A DNA stretch of 64,000 nucleotides from Pelomonas sp965229315 (GCF_965229315.1 NZ_CBDDJA010000002.1:3162001-3226000), one strand, 5' to 3'; counted from the stretch's first letter, positions 17,386 through 29,075 are shown. Notes: generated from the sequence alone by a model not told the origin. Program-made: numbers and translations.

Positions 17386-19527
17386 ATGAGTCAGCCCGAT
17401 CGCTCCATTGCTCGCCAGGTCTCCGTGTCCGGCGCCGTTGCTGTCGCTGCGGCGCTGCTCGTCGTCAGCCTCGTCGTGGGCGCGCTGCTGCAACGTTCGG
17501 CCCAACAGCAGGTGCAGACCTGGGTCGGCGACAAGGCCGCCTCGCTCGTCGACGCGATGCAGGCGATGGACGACGTCGCCGCCAAGCAGACGCAGCGCAG
17601 CTTCGGCTCGTTCCGCCAGGAATTCGGCCCCAGCTTCACGCTGGACGACGCCACCGGCGAGCTGCGCGACTGGGGCCCCAAGCTCAACGGCAACTTCACG
17701 CAGGTCGACAAGTTCGCCGCCGTCAATGGCGGCGTGGCCACGGTCTTCGCGGCCAGGGGCGATGGCTTCGAACGCATCACCACCTCGTTGAAGAACGAGA
17801 AGGGCGAACGCGCCATGGGCACCCTGCTGGACAAGCAGGGCGCCGCGTACGCGGCCATCACCGCAGGCAAGTCCTACACCGGCCGCGCGCTGCTGTTCGG
17901 CCGCGCCTACATGACGCACTACGAGCCGATCAAGAACGACGCCGGCAAGGTGGTGGGCATCCTGTTCGTCGGCTACGACCTCGATGCCTTCGAGGCCGCC
18001 ATCGACCGCATGGCCGGCAGCGCCAGGTTCTTCGAACATGGCGGCACCTACATCGTCGCCAGCAACAAGGATCCGTCGAAGGCGGTGCTCGCCGTCCACC
18101 CGACCGCCAAGGGCAAGCTGCTGTCCAGCGTTGCGCCGGGCTTCGAAAAGCTGCTGGCCGAGCAGAAGGACAACGCCGTCGTGCTGGACGACGTGCCCGA
18201 CGTGCTGGGCAACGGCCGCTCGGACAACTTTGCCGTCGCCCGCAAGAGCGACAAGACCGGCTACTGGGTCATTGCCCAGGTCTCGCGCGGCGAGGCTCAG
18301 GCCGCCGGCCGCTCGACGCTGTGGTTCTTCTGGGGTGCGCTGGCACTCACCACCGTGGGCCTGGGCTTCGGGCTGCTGTGGATGATGCGCCGCTGGGTCG
18401 CGCAGCCGCTGGCAGCCTTGCAGAAAGCCGTGGGCGCCATTGCCGACGGCGACCTCAGCCAGTCGGTCAGCAGCACGCGCAACGACGAGATCGGCTCGCT
18501 GATCCTGGACACCGAAAGCATGCGCCAGCGCCTGGCGGCCACCATCGGCACGGTGCGCAACTCGGTCGACAGCATCGCCACAGCGGGCACCGAGATCGCC
18601 ACGGGCAACCTGGACCTCAGTCAACGCACCGAGCAGACGGCCGGCAATCTCCAGAGCGCAGCGTCGTCGATGAGCGAGCTGACCGGCACGGTGCGCCAGA
18701 CGGCCGACTCGGCGCGCACGGCCAACCAGCTGGTGCAGTCCGCTGTATCGGCGGCGACGCGCGGTGGCGAGGTGGTCGGCCAGGTCGTCACCACCATGAA
18801 CGACATCAACACGGCCAGCAAGAAGATCGCCGACATCATCGGCACCATCGACGGCATCGCGTTCCAGACCAACATCCTGGCGCTGAACGCCGCGGTGGAA
18901 GCGGCCCGGGCTGGCGAGCAAGGCCGCGGCTTCGCGGTCGTGGCCGGCGAAGTGCGCTCGCTGGCCGGCCGCAGCGCGCAAGCGGCCAAGGAGATCAAGG
19001 CGCTGATCGGCAACAGCGTCGAGCGCGTCGAGAACGGCGCCCGCCTGGTGCAGGCCGCCGGCACGACCATGGGCGAGATCGTGTCCAGCGTGCAGCGCGT
19101 GCAGGACATCATTGGCGAGATCACCTCGGCCGCCACCGAGCAGAGCGAGGGCATCGCCTCGGTGAACACGGCCGTCGTGCAGCTGGACCAGATGACGCAG
19201 CAGAACGCAGCGCTCGTGGAAGAGTCCGCCGCCGCGGCCGAGAGCCTGAAGGAACAGGCACAGCGGCTGGTGGAGGCCGTGGCGGTGTTCCGCGTCGCCG
19301 GCAGCGAGCCGCTGCGCAAGGGGGTCGCACCCAGGCCGGTCCCCTCGCCAGCGACTGCACCCAAGGCTGCGGCCAGTGCGCCGAAGCCGACACCCAAAGC
19401 GGTCGCACCCAAAGCCACGGCCGTCGCCCCCAAGCCTGCACCGGCCGTGAAGCCAGCGCCCGTGGCCGCGCCCCGCGCTGCACCCGCCCCGGCGACCAGC
19501 GCCGAAGGCGACTGGGAAACCTTCTAA
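17386..19527 (+). CDS. Methyl-accepting chemotaxis protein with Cache sensor and DWETF tail
   Basis: A 713-residue transducer. TM1 at about 14-36, a large periplasmic Cache-type domain (about 37-305; RAYMTHYEPIKNDAGKVVGI and GVLFVGYD-like strands), TM2 at about 310-335, HAMP (336-390) and a signalling domain whose hairpin tip reads GIAFQTNILALNAAVEAARAG near residue 490. An Ala/Pro/Lys-rich linker leads to the C-terminal pentapeptide DWETF, which resembles the NWETF tether for CheR and CheB. Start at ATG 17386 with TGGAGG 5 nt upstream. Ligand unknown. No cheR or cheB is in the window. Confidence 0.95.
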   Translation: MSQPDRSIARQVSVSGAVAVAAALLVVSLVVGALLQRSAQQQVQTWVGDKAASLVDAMQAMDDVAAKQTQRSFGSFRQEFGPSFTLDDATGELRDWGPKLNGNFTQVDKFAAVNGGVATVFAARGDGFERITTSLKNEKGERAMGTLLDKQGAAYAAITAGKSYTGRALLFGRAYMTHYEPIKNDAGKVVGILFVGYDLDAFEAAIDRMAGSARFFEHGGTYIVASNKDPSKAVLAVHPTAKGKLLSSVAPGFEKLLAEQKDNAVVLDDVPDVLGNGRSDNFAVARKSDKTGYWVIAQVSRGEAQAAGRSTLWFFWGALALTTVGLGFGLLWMMRRWVAQPLAALQKAVGAIADGDLSQSVSSTRNDEIGSLILDTESMRQRLAATIGTVRNSVDSIATAGTEIATGNLDLSQRTEQTAGNLQSAASSMSELTGTVRQTADSARTANQLVQSAVSAATRGGEVVGQVVTTMNDINTASKKIADIIGTIDGIAFQTNILALNAAVEAARAGEQGRGFAVVAGEVRSLAGRSAQAAKEIKALIGNSVERVENGARLVQAAGTTMGEIVSSVQRVQDIIGEITSAATEQSEGIASVNTAVVQLDQMTQQNAALVEESAAAAESLKEQAQRLVEAVAVFRVAGSEPLRKGVAPRPVPSPATAPKAAASAPKPTPKAVAPKATAVAPKPAPAVKPAPVAAPRAAPAPATSAEGDWETF

Positions 19528-19540
19528 GCCGCACGCCAGA

Positions 19541-19578
19541 AACAACGAGGCCCGCTGAGCGCGGGCCTTGTTGCTTTC
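19541..19578 (+). terminator. Intrinsic terminator after the chemotaxis operon
   Basis: A 13-bp stem (19543-19555 with 19561-19573, one G-T pair) with a 5-nt loop and a short T-rich tail (GCTTTC). It lies between the receptor gene and the converging alaS and can serve both. Confidence 0.75.
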
Positions 19579-19593
19579 AGCGGCTCGACGTGT

Positions 19594-22218
<2,625 letters not shown>

Positions 22219-22321
22219 CCGGGGCTTCCTGGAAAAGGTCTGTGACAAGGAGGGGCGATTGTAGGGAGGGGGCTTTGCGCCGCAGCGGTAGAGTGCCCAT
22301 CCATTCGATTGGAGATCCCCG

Positions 22322-23806
22322 ATGGACGCGAATTCCCCCTTGGCCGCGCTGGACGATGCCGGCCTGCTGCGCACCCAGGCACTGATCAACGGCGAGTGGG
22401 TCGGCGCCAGCAGCAGCTTTGCCGTGACCGACCCCGCCACCGGCCAGGAACTGGCGCAGGTGCCCAACCTGGGCCGCGCCGAGGCCGAATCGGCCATCGC
22501 CGCCGCCGCCAACGCGCTGAACGCCTGGCGCGGCAAGCCCGCCAAGGAGCGCGCCGCGGTGCTGGTGCGTTGGCAGCAACTGCTGGTGAAGCATGCCGAC
22601 GACCTCGCGCGGCTGATGACGGCCGAGCAGGGCAAGCCGCTGGCCGAGGCACGCGGCGAGGTCATCTACGGCGCGAGCTTCCTGGACTGGTTCGCCGAGG
22701 AGGGCAAGCGCGTCTACGGCGAGACCATCCCGACGACGGACCCGACCAAGCGCTACCTGGTCATCAAGCAGGCCGTGGGCGTCTGCGCGGCCATCACGCC
22801 GTGGAACTTCCCGCTGGCCATGATCACGCGCAAGGTGGCCCCGGCGCTGGCTGCCGGGTGCACCGTCATCATCAAGCCGGCCGAGGCCACGCCGCTGACG
22901 GCGCTGGCCGCGGCCGAGCTGGCCCAGCGCGCGGGCATGCCGGCGGGCGTGCTGAACGTGCTGACGGCCGATGCGCAGCAGTCCGTCGAGATCGGCCACC
23001 TGCTGTGCGAGAGCGACGTGGTGCGCCACTTGTCGTTCACCGGGTCCACCGAGGTCGGCCGCATCCTGATGAAGCAGTGCGCGCCGTCGATCAAGAAACT
23101 CAGCCTGGAACTGGGCGGCAACGCGCCGTTCATCGTCTTCGACGACGCCGACCTCGATTCGGCCGTGGACGGTGCCATCGCCAGCAAATACCGCAACGCC
23201 GGCCAGACCTGCGTCTGCGCCAACCGCATCTACGTGCAGGCCGGGGTGTACGACGCCTTCCTGGAGAAGTTCGCGGCCAAGGTCGTGGCGCTGAAGACCG
23301 GCAACGGGTTTGAATCCGGCGTCAACGTCGGCCCGCTGATCGACGACCAGGCCCTGCAGAAGGTGGAGACCCACGTGGCCGACGCCATCGCGCTGGGCGC
23401 CAAGCTGCTGACCGGCGGCAAGCGCATCGAGACCCCAGGCGGCAACTTCTTCGAGCCGACGCTGCTGGCCGATGCGACGCCGCAGATGCTGTGCTCGCGC
23501 GAGGAGACCTTCGGCCCCGTGGCGCCGGTGTTCAAGTTCCAGACCGAGGACGATGCGATCCGCCTGGCCAACTCGACCGAGTTCGGCCTGGCCAGCTACT
23601 TCTACAGCCGCGACATCGGCCGCATCTTCCGCGTCGGCGAGGCGCTGGAGTACGGCATGGTGGGCATCAACACCGGCCTGATCTCGACGGCCGAAGTGCC
23701 GTTCGGCGGCGTCAAGCAGTCGGGCCTGGGCCGCGAGGGCGGGCGCCAGGGCATCGAGGATTACGTCGAGGTGAAGTACCTTTGCCTGGGCGACATCCAG
23801 AAGTAG
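22322..23806 (+). CDS. gabD: NADP-dependent succinate-semialdehyde dehydrogenase
   Basis: A 494-residue aldehyde dehydrogenase closest to GabD: it oxidises succinate semialdehyde to succinate, the last step of GABA breakdown. Visible features: cofactor-binding TPWNFPLAMITRK, SFTGSTEVGR, catalytic Glu in LELGGNAPFIVF, nucleophilic Cys in AGQTCVCANR (the CVC pair is typical of GabD) and the C-terminal PFGGVKQSGLGREGG. No GABA transaminase gene is adjacent. GGAG lies ahead of the ATG at 22322. Glutarate semialdehyde is an alternative substrate. Confidence 0.93.
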   Translation: MDANSPLAALDDAGLLRTQALINGEWVGASSSFAVTDPATGQELAQVPNLGRAEAESAIAAAANALNAWRGKPAKERAAVLVRWQQLLVKHADDLARLMTAEQGKPLAEARGEVIYGASFLDWFAEEGKRVYGETIPTTDPTKRYLVIKQAVGVCAAITPWNFPLAMITRKVAPALAAGCTVIIKPAEATPLTALAAAELAQRAGMPAGVLNVLTADAQQSVEIGHLLCESDVVRHLSFTGSTEVGRILMKQCAPSIKKLSLELGGNAPFIVFDDADLDSAVDGAIASKYRNAGQTCVCANRIYVQAGVYDAFLEKFAAKVVALKTGNGFESGVNVGPLIDDQALQKVETHVADAIALGAKLLTGGKRIETPGGNFFEPTLLADATPQMLCSREETFGPVAPVFKFQTEDDAIRLANSTEFGLASYFYSRDIGRIFRVGEALEYGMVGINTGLISTAEVPFGGVKQSGLGREGGRQGIEDYVEVKYLCLGDIQK

Positions 23807-23819
23807 GCGCGCAATGAAA

Positions 23820-23852
23820 AACCGCGAGGCGGCCTGTCGGCCACTCGCGGTT
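23820..23852. terminator. Hairpin downstream of gabD
   Basis: Arms 23820-23828 and 23844-23852 pair perfectly over nine bases, with a smaller GGCC/GGCC pairing inside the loop. It is directly followed by a second hairpin at 23864. Confidence 0.6.
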
Positions 23853-23863
23853 CGGGAGACAGC

Positions 23864-23888
23864 AAGCCGGGCCCATGAGGCCCGGCTT
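23864..23888. terminator. Bidirectional terminator between gabD and the TonB receptor
   Basis: A perfect 10-bp stem (23864-23873 with 23879-23888) with a 5-nt loop. The plus-strand side continues with TTCTGTTTC; the arms also end in AA/TT, so it can act for the converging receptor gene. Confidence 0.75.
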
Positions 23889-23900
23889 CTGTTTCAGGAC

Positions 23901-26393
23901 TTACTCGAAGTCGACGCTGAATGTCAGCGTGGTCAGGCGGGGAGCGCCGAGGTAATAGAACTCGGTGCTCGGCGTGTAGTTTGCGCCGGAGCCCTTCAGC
24001 GTGGTGTTCGCTGCGTTCGTGATGATCGACGACGCGCTGAGGTACCGCTTGTTGCCAATGTTGGACACGTTCAGGCGCAGTTGCGGGCTCTTGAGCATGC
24101 CCCAGTTGGCGAACTTGTAGCCGGCGTCCAGATCCAGCGTCGTGTAGCTGGGCACCAGTTCCTGGTTCATCAGGTCGGCATACTGCGAGCCGGTGAACTT
24201 GCCCTTCAGGCGGGCATAGATCGGGCCTTGCTCGTACTGCAGCGACAGGGCGGCCATCTTCTCAGGCGTCTTGCCGAACTGCTTGCCGCCGATCGGCAGG
24301 AAGCCGGTGGTGGTGACCTTCAGGTCTTCCTTGATGGTGCTCTTCTGCAGCGACAGCGAGCCGTAGGCCGAGAAGCCGTTGAACACGCCGCTACCGATTT
24401 CGAGCTCCAGACCGCGGTTCTTGACGCCGCCGGCGTTCACGTAGGTGCTGACCTGCGTGTTCGGATCCGTCGCCTGAACCTGGCGGTTCTTGAAGTCGGA
24501 GTTGAACAGCGTGGCCGAGATCGTCACGTCACGCGACTGGAAGCGCCAGCCGGCATCGACCATCACCGACGTTTCCGACTTGATGTCGACGATCGGTTCC
24601 GCGGCGGCCGTGCCGTTGCGGTTCACGAAGCCGACATAGCTGCCGAAGTAGGCGAAGTTCGGCGGTGCGCGGAAGTTCTTCGACACGTTCATGAAGACGT
24701 GCTGCTTGGCGTCCAGGTTGAAGCGGGCGCCGAGTTGCGGCAGCACTTCATGGAAGGTGCGCTTGATGTTGTAGTCCTGATACAGGCGGGCGCCGCCGAC
24801 GAGAGCACCGGTCGTCGGGTTCACCGTGTAGGACAGGTTGCCGCTCTCGTTGCGGTAGTTGCTCACATCACGCGTCACGCTCGGCAGCTTCAGGCCGAAG
24901 TTTACGAAGGCCCGGTCATTCAGCAACGTGATCTGGTCGTTCAGGTAGACCTGGGTCACTGTGCTGATTGTCTTCGTGTTGCGGCCTTCATAGCAGCTGC
25001 CATCGGCACGCTGGATGCAGCCGTCCTGCAGCCAGATGTCCGCCGGGATGCCGTCGGAGTTGATACGCACGGCCGGCTGGGTCTGGATGTGCTGCGCGCG
25101 CTCGAACCACAGGCCTGCCTTCAGGTAGTGATTGCCCAACGTCGTGCTGAGTTCGGCGGTGATGCCGGGACGGTTGGTCTTGGTCACGCTGGCACGAGCC
25201 ACGGCCACCTTGTCCAGCTTGTCGCCGTCACCGTTGATGTCGACCGCGCCGCCCAGCAGGCTGCTGCCGCTGCTGCTGCTGACCGCGGCTGCGCCGGTTT
25301 CGTCCAGGATCATCTGGGACCAACCGCCATTGCCGAAGCCGTACCACATGTAAGGCTGCACCTTCAGATAGGTGTCCTTGGCCACCTTGAACGAGCCCGA
25401 CACCGAAGCGATCACGTTCTTGAACGGGTTCAGCGCCATGCCGTAATACAGCGGCGATTGGACCACGTCGGTCTGAGCGCCGGCTCCCGGCGTCTTCAGC
25501 GGCGTGAAGGTCGGAGCATAGTCAAAATAGTAGCCGTTCGCGGCGATCTGGGCCTTGCTCACGCTCCAGATGTTCTGGTTGACCATCCGGTTGTACAGGA
25601 TGGAGCCCAAGATCTTGTTGTCTTCGTTCAAGTCCAGCGAGAAGCCGGCGTCGATGTGGTCCTTCTTGGCCTTGCCCACGCCCTTCCACTTGTCGACGGC
25701 GGCGTGCGAGTAGCTCAGGAAGACCTTTGCCATGTCGTTGGCGAAGCGACCGGAATCAACGCGCACGAATGTGCGGTTCAGGTTCAGGCCACCCAGGGTT
25801 TGGGTGAAGCGAACCCGGCGCTTGTCCGTAGGGTCGCAGGTGATCATGCTCACAGCACCACCCGTCGCACCGCTGTTGGGCGATTCCAGCTCCGGAGAAC
25901 CCTGAGCCACCGAAGCGGTACAGACGTTTTCCTTGTCGATCATTTCCTGGGCGTAGAACGCATAGCCGCCCGAGTCATTGACCGGCACGCCGTTCACGGT
26001 GAAACCGATCTGGTCGGAGCCGAAACCGCGGATGCTGACGTCACCACCGAACATGCCGGTCGCGTCGTAGTTGTAGGTGTTCACGCCGGGCAGTTGCGCG
26101 ATGCTCTGCAGCACATTGCCGGTGCCGAGTTCCTTTTCCATCGCCGCCTTGGTGATGGTGCTGCGGCCCTTGACGGAATCGTCGTTCAGCATCATGCCGG
26201 TGCCCAGCTTGCCGCCGGAACCGACCACGGTGATCGTACCCAGACGCACCTTGTCGTCTTGCGCGCGGGGCGCCGCTGCATCCTTGTCATCGGCGGCCGG
26301 CGCAGTCTGTGCGTGCACGGCCGACGTGGCGAGAGCCACCACAGCCAGGCTTAGAGCCGTTCGGCCGAAACGGCCCAAATGCTTTTCAGTCAT
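23901..26393 (-). CDS. TonB-dependent outer-membrane receptor
   Basis: An 830-residue receptor. Signal peptide about 1-29 (LSLAVVALATSAVHA), then a short linker with the GTITVVGSGG segment, a plug domain (about 55-175; ITKAAMEKELGTGNVLQSIA, DVSIRGFGSDQIGFTVNGVP) and a 22-strand-type barrel to the C-terminus (FSVDFE). Two plug cysteines (VCTASV and MITCD) could form a disulphide. There is no N-terminal STN signalling domain. ATG 26393 is chosen over a GTG at 26402 because AGGAG lies 8 nt upstream. It is divergent from a secreted 5'-nucleotidase, suggesting uptake of a phosphorylated or nucleotide-derived compound; the ligand is unknown. Confidence 0.93.
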   Translation of the reverse strand: MTEKHLGRFGRTALSLAVVALATSAVHAQTAPAADDKDAAAPRAQDDKVRLGTITVVGSGGKLGTGMMLNDDSVKGRSTITKAAMEKELGTGNVLQSIAQLPGVNTYNYDATGMFGGDVSIRGFGSDQIGFTVNGVPVNDSGGYAFYAQEMIDKENVCTASVAQGSPELESPNSGATGGAVSMITCDPTDKRRVRFTQTLGGLNLNRTFVRVDSGRFANDMAKVFLSYSHAAVDKWKGVGKAKKDHIDAGFSLDLNEDNKILGSILYNRMVNQNIWSVSKAQIAANGYYFDYAPTFTPLKTPGAGAQTDVVQSPLYYGMALNPFKNVIASVSGSFKVAKDTYLKVQPYMWYGFGNGGWSQMILDETGAAAVSSSSGSSLLGGAVDINGDGDKLDKVAVARASVTKTNRPGITAELSTTLGNHYLKAGLWFERAQHIQTQPAVRINSDGIPADIWLQDGCIQRADGSCYEGRNTKTISTVTQVYLNDQITLLNDRAFVNFGLKLPSVTRDVSNYRNESGNLSYTVNPTTGALVGGARLYQDYNIKRTFHEVLPQLGARFNLDAKQHVFMNVSKNFRAPPNFAYFGSYVGFVNRNGTAAAEPIVDIKSETSVMVDAGWRFQSRDVTISATLFNSDFKNRQVQATDPNTQVSTYVNAGGVKNRGLELEIGSGVFNGFSAYGSLSLQKSTIKEDLKVTTTGFLPIGGKQFGKTPEKMAALSLQYEQGPIYARLKGKFTGSQYADLMNQELVPSYTTLDLDAGYKFANWGMLKSPQLRLNVSNIGNKRYLSASSIITNAANTTLKGSGANYTPSTEFYYLGAPRLTTLTFSVDFE

Positions 26394-26830
26394 CCCAATC
26401 ACTCCTGTTGTTCGCGCGGCGTCCGCGCGGCTGCTGTCGAAAAAATGTCACGGAAACGTCATTGCGCGCTTCTCGAGGCTGCTGCACGCATCGCTCGGCT
26501 AAGACTTGGCTGCAACGGTGACGGAATTGTCATGACTTTCTGTGACAGAACTTTACGGGTAAGTCAGAAGTGGCCCATTTCAGACAGTGAGACCCATGCC
26601 AACGCACTGCGCCAGTGCGTCGCTGGCGCGCGAGAAGCCGGTTTTTCTGCGTCGAAGTTCGCTTAAAACCTGAGTGATGGCGCATATTTGGCGCACAAAT
26701 GAACCAAATTGGTGCGCTCGGCGCCGAATGTAAACGTCCGGGGCGGCCTTGGTGGCTGTAGTGAAAGCGCGACAAACTCGGGCAACGCGCCTCCTCCTAA
26801 GATCGCCGCCCCAGTTCGCTGACACCCACC
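26394..26830. other. Divergent control region, no gene seen
   Basis: About 437 bases between the TonB receptor and the 5'-nucleotidase, clearly less GC-rich than the neighbours in its middle (26430-26720). It holds several TGTCA/TGACA elements (26446, 26527, 26543) and the palindromes GTCATGAC and CTGTGACAG. Short open frames here have no coding character. Confidence 0.6.
26445..26462 (+). promoter_or_regulatory. Possible Pho box
   Basis: Two direct 7-base units, ATGTCAC and ACGTCAT, separated by GGAA, give the 11-base period of PhoB-binding sites (consensus half-site CTGTCAT). Units match at six and five of seven positions. It lies about 50 nt upstream of the TonB receptor start. The match is suggestive only. 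Confidence 0.35.
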
Positions 26831-28525
26831 ATGGCCCAACCCACCCACCCCCGCCTCGGCACGCTCCCCGCGGCTGCCGCGTTGCTCGGCGCGCTGCTCG
26901 CCGGCTGCGCCACGACGACCCAGCCTGCCAAGACGACCGACCTGACGCTGTTCTCGATCAACGACTTCCACGGCAACATCCAGCCGGCCCAGCCGACGCC
27001 GCTGATGCCGCGCGTGGCAGACCCGGTGAGCGGCGAGGTCAAGCCCCAGCCTGCGGGCGGCGTGGCCCACCTCGCGACGGCCATGGCGACGCTGCGGGCC
27101 AAGTACCCGGACGCCATCGTCGTCGCCGGCGGCGACCTGATCGGTGCGTCGCCGCTGATTTCCAGCCTGCTGCGTGATGAGCCGACGCTGGCAGCCATGT
27201 CGCAGCTCGACATCGCCGCCAGCGCGTTGGGCAACCATGAACTGGACGCCGGCCTGCCGGAGCTGCTGCGCAAGGCGCGCGGCGAATGCGGGCCGACCGA
27301 ATGCCTGTGGCCGGGCTTCAAGGGCCCCGGCTTCCCCTACCTGGGCGCCAACGTGCTGGATGCCGCCACGGGCAAGCCGCTGTTGCCCACCCACGTCATG
27401 AAGCAGGCCGCCGGGTTCAAGATCGCCATTGCCGGCGTGGCGACGCTGGAGACACCGCACGTCATCGTCGCTCGCGCGATCAAGGGCATCCGCTTCGCCG
27501 ACGAGGCCGACACGCTGAACGCGCTGGTGCCGCAGCTCAAGGCCGAGGGCGCGCAGGTGCTCGTGGCCGTCATGCACGAGGGTGGTGTGCAAGGCCCGGG
27601 CGGCGGCGCCAACGACCCGAGCTACGCCTGCCCGACGCTCACCGGGCGCGTGCTGGACATCGCCAAGCGCCTGGACCCCGCGTACGCCATCATCATCGGC
27701 GGCCACACCCACCAGGCCTACACCTGCAAGATCGACGGCCGCTTGGTCGTGCAGGCCGGCAGCTACGGCGGCTGGATCACCGAAAGCCACCTCAAGCTCG
27801 ATGCCACCGGCCGAGTGCTGGACGCGCAGGCCGCCAACCACCCGGTGCTGCAGTCGGTCTATGCGCCCAACCAGGCGCTCGCCAACCTCGTTGCGCAAGC
27901 CGCCGCGCTGACGCAGGCCGCGCGCAACAAGCCGGTGGCCATGCTGCCGCGCGGCGCGGTGCGCTTCGCCAAGGAACCCAACGGTGACTCCTGGCTGGGC
28001 AACCTGATCGCCGACAGCCAGCTCGCCTTCGCGCGCAAGCAGGGCCCGGCCGATGTGGCGTTCATGAACCCGGGCGGCATCCGGGCCGACCTGACCGTGG
28101 AGGCCGGCAAGCCGACGACCATGAGCGACCTGCTCGCCATCCAGCCGTTCGGCAACGACATCGTCGCTCTCACGCTCACCGGCCAGCAGCTGCAGGACAT
28201 CCTGCAGCGCCAGTTGCCCAAGGGCGACGCCGCGCCGCGCATGCTGCAGGCCTCATCCACGCTGCGTTACCACTGGCGCATGGGCACGGACGGCGTGGCC
28301 CAGCTCGGCGAGATCTTGATCGACGGCCAGCCGCTGAACCGCACGAAGGACTACCGCGTCGTCGTCAACAACTTCCTGTCTGAAGGCGGCGACGCGCAGA
28401 CCGGCTTCAAGCATGGCCGCGACCGGGCCGTGCTGGGCACGGACATCGACGCACTGGTCGAGTTGCTGCGCGACAACCCGCAGGCAGTGCTGCAGTCCGC
28501 ACCCGGCCGCATCCTTCGGGACTGA
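26831..28525 (+). CDS. Lipoprotein 5'-nucleotidase / metallophosphoesterase (UshA-like)
   Basis: A 564-residue two-domain enzyme. The N-terminus is a lipoprotein signal with lipobox LLAGC (Cys about residue 26). The metallophosphoesterase domain shows INDFHGN, GGDLIGASP, ALGNHELD and GGHTHQ, the four dinuclear metal motifs. The C-terminal 5'-nucleotidase domain has MNPGGIRADL and QPFGNDIVALTLTGQQL plus GFKHGRD. It should release inorganic phosphate and nucleosides from nucleotides in the periplasm. Divergent from a TonB-dependent receptor. Confidence 0.94.
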   Translation: MAQPTHPRLGTLPAAAALLGALLAGCATTTQPAKTTDLTLFSINDFHGNIQPAQPTPLMPRVADPVSGEVKPQPAGGVAHLATAMATLRAKYPDAIVVAGGDLIGASPLISSLLRDEPTLAAMSQLDIAASALGNHELDAGLPELLRKARGECGPTECLWPGFKGPGFPYLGANVLDAATGKPLLPTHVMKQAAGFKIAIAGVATLETPHVIVARAIKGIRFADEADTLNALVPQLKAEGAQVLVAVMHEGGVQGPGGGANDPSYACPTLTGRVLDIAKRLDPAYAIIIGGHTHQAYTCKIDGRLVVQAGSYGGWITESHLKLDATGRVLDAQAANHPVLQSVYAPNQALANLVAQAAALTQAARNKPVAMLPRGAVRFAKEPNGDSWLGNLIADSQLAFARKQGPADVAFMNPGGIRADLTVEAGKPTTMSDLLAIQPFGNDIVALTLTGQQLQDILQRQLPKGDAAPRMLQASSTLRYHWRMGTDGVAQLGEILIDGQPLNRTKDYRVVVNNFLSEGGDAQTGFKHGRDRAVLGTDIDALVELLRDNPQAVLQSAPGRILRD

Positions 28526-28531
28526 GCGCCC

Positions 28532-28563
28532 GCGCCCGGCTGCCGTGATCACCGGCCGGGCGC
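28532..28563 (+). terminator. Possible terminator after the 5'-nucleotidase
   Basis: A perfect 9-bp GC-rich stem (28532-28540 with 28555-28563) and a 14-nt loop just after the stop codon. The tail (AAACCTCT) is T-poor, so efficiency is doubtful. Confidence 0.45.
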
Positions 28564-28596
28564 AAACCTCTGACCGGCGCAGCCGCCGCGCCAGCG

Positions 28597-28770
28597 TCAG
28601 GCCGGCGGATCCTTCAGACGCGTGCGCGCCACGGCGCCCATGATGCCCAGGCCCGCCAGCACCATGCAGGCCACGGCGACATAAGTCGCTGCGATGCCGG
28701 CGAGGATCAGCCCCCAGGCCACGCCGCCAAGCAGCACGGCCAAGCCAACCAGGTAGAGGACGAAAGACAT
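28597..28770 (-). CDS. Small two-helix membrane protein, function unknown
   Basis: A 57-residue protein: MSFVLYLVGLAVLLGG, a Gly/Trp turn, then a second hydrophobic segment (ATYVAVACMVLAGLGIMGAV) and a positively charged end (ARTRLKDPPA). AAGGAG stands 6 nt ahead of the ATG at 28770, and the codon use is that of the surrounding genes, so this looks real. Two transmembrane helices are predicted with both ends probably cytoplasmic. I do not recognise a family; the gene stands alone between the nucleotidase and the tRNA. Confidence 0.72.
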   Translation of the reverse strand: MSFVLYLVGLAVLLGGVAWGLILAGIAATYVAVACMVLAGLGIMGAVARTRLKDPPA

Positions 28771-29001
28771 GCGGCGCTCCTTGCACAGGCGGCGTCATGC
28801 CGCCCTTGTGGACGCAATTTAGGCAGATGCACTGAAGCGCGGGGTCGGAGGCCACCGATTGCCGGGTCGGCGGCTGCCTACGCAGCGGCGCCTGGAGACG
28901 TCGACCCATCGAAGCATGGGATCGCTCAAGCGAACTGCGCGATCTCCCATCGCGCCTGGCGAGCCTTGTGAGGTTCCGCAAAACGGATCCAGCGTCGAAG
29001 C
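28771..29001. other. Intergenic stretch, nothing recognised
   Basis: No coding frame with a ribosome-binding site, and no repeat or terminator was seen between the small membrane protein and the tRNA gene. It should hold the promoter of the former. Confidence 0.4.
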
Positions 29002-29075
29002 TGGAGCGGGTGGAGGGAATCGAACCCTCGTATCGAGCTTGGGAAGCTAGCGTTCTGCCATTGAACTACACCCGC
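29002..29075 (-). tRNA. tRNA-Gly (anticodon CCC)
   Basis: The minus strand folds as a full cloverleaf: acceptor GCGGGTG/CACCCGC, D-arm GTTC/GAAC, anticodon loop TTCCCAA giving CCC, a 4-nt variable loop ATAC, T-arm GAGGG/CCCTC around TTCGATT, discriminator T and an encoded CCA end (29002-29004). The anticodon stem CTAGC/GCTCG has one T-C mismatch at pair 28-42, which is unusual. Confidence 0.95.

Noticed and set aside
16675..19545. 956-codon minus-strand frame opposite cheW and the receptor gene
   Set aside because: His/Gly/Arg-rich antisense translation without domains; the plus-strand genes are certain.
23814..26354. 846-codon plus-strand frame opposite the TonB receptor
   Set aside because: Antisense shadow; the receptor on the minus strand has signal peptide, plug and barrel.
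26394..26500. Cobalamin or other riboswitch ahead of the TonB receptor
   Set aside because: No B12-box-like or other conserved leader sequence could be recognised in the short leader.
26520..26550. Second Pho box made of TTGTCATGAC and CTGTGACAG
   Set aside because: The half-sites are not spaced by 11 bases; more likely separate palindromes.
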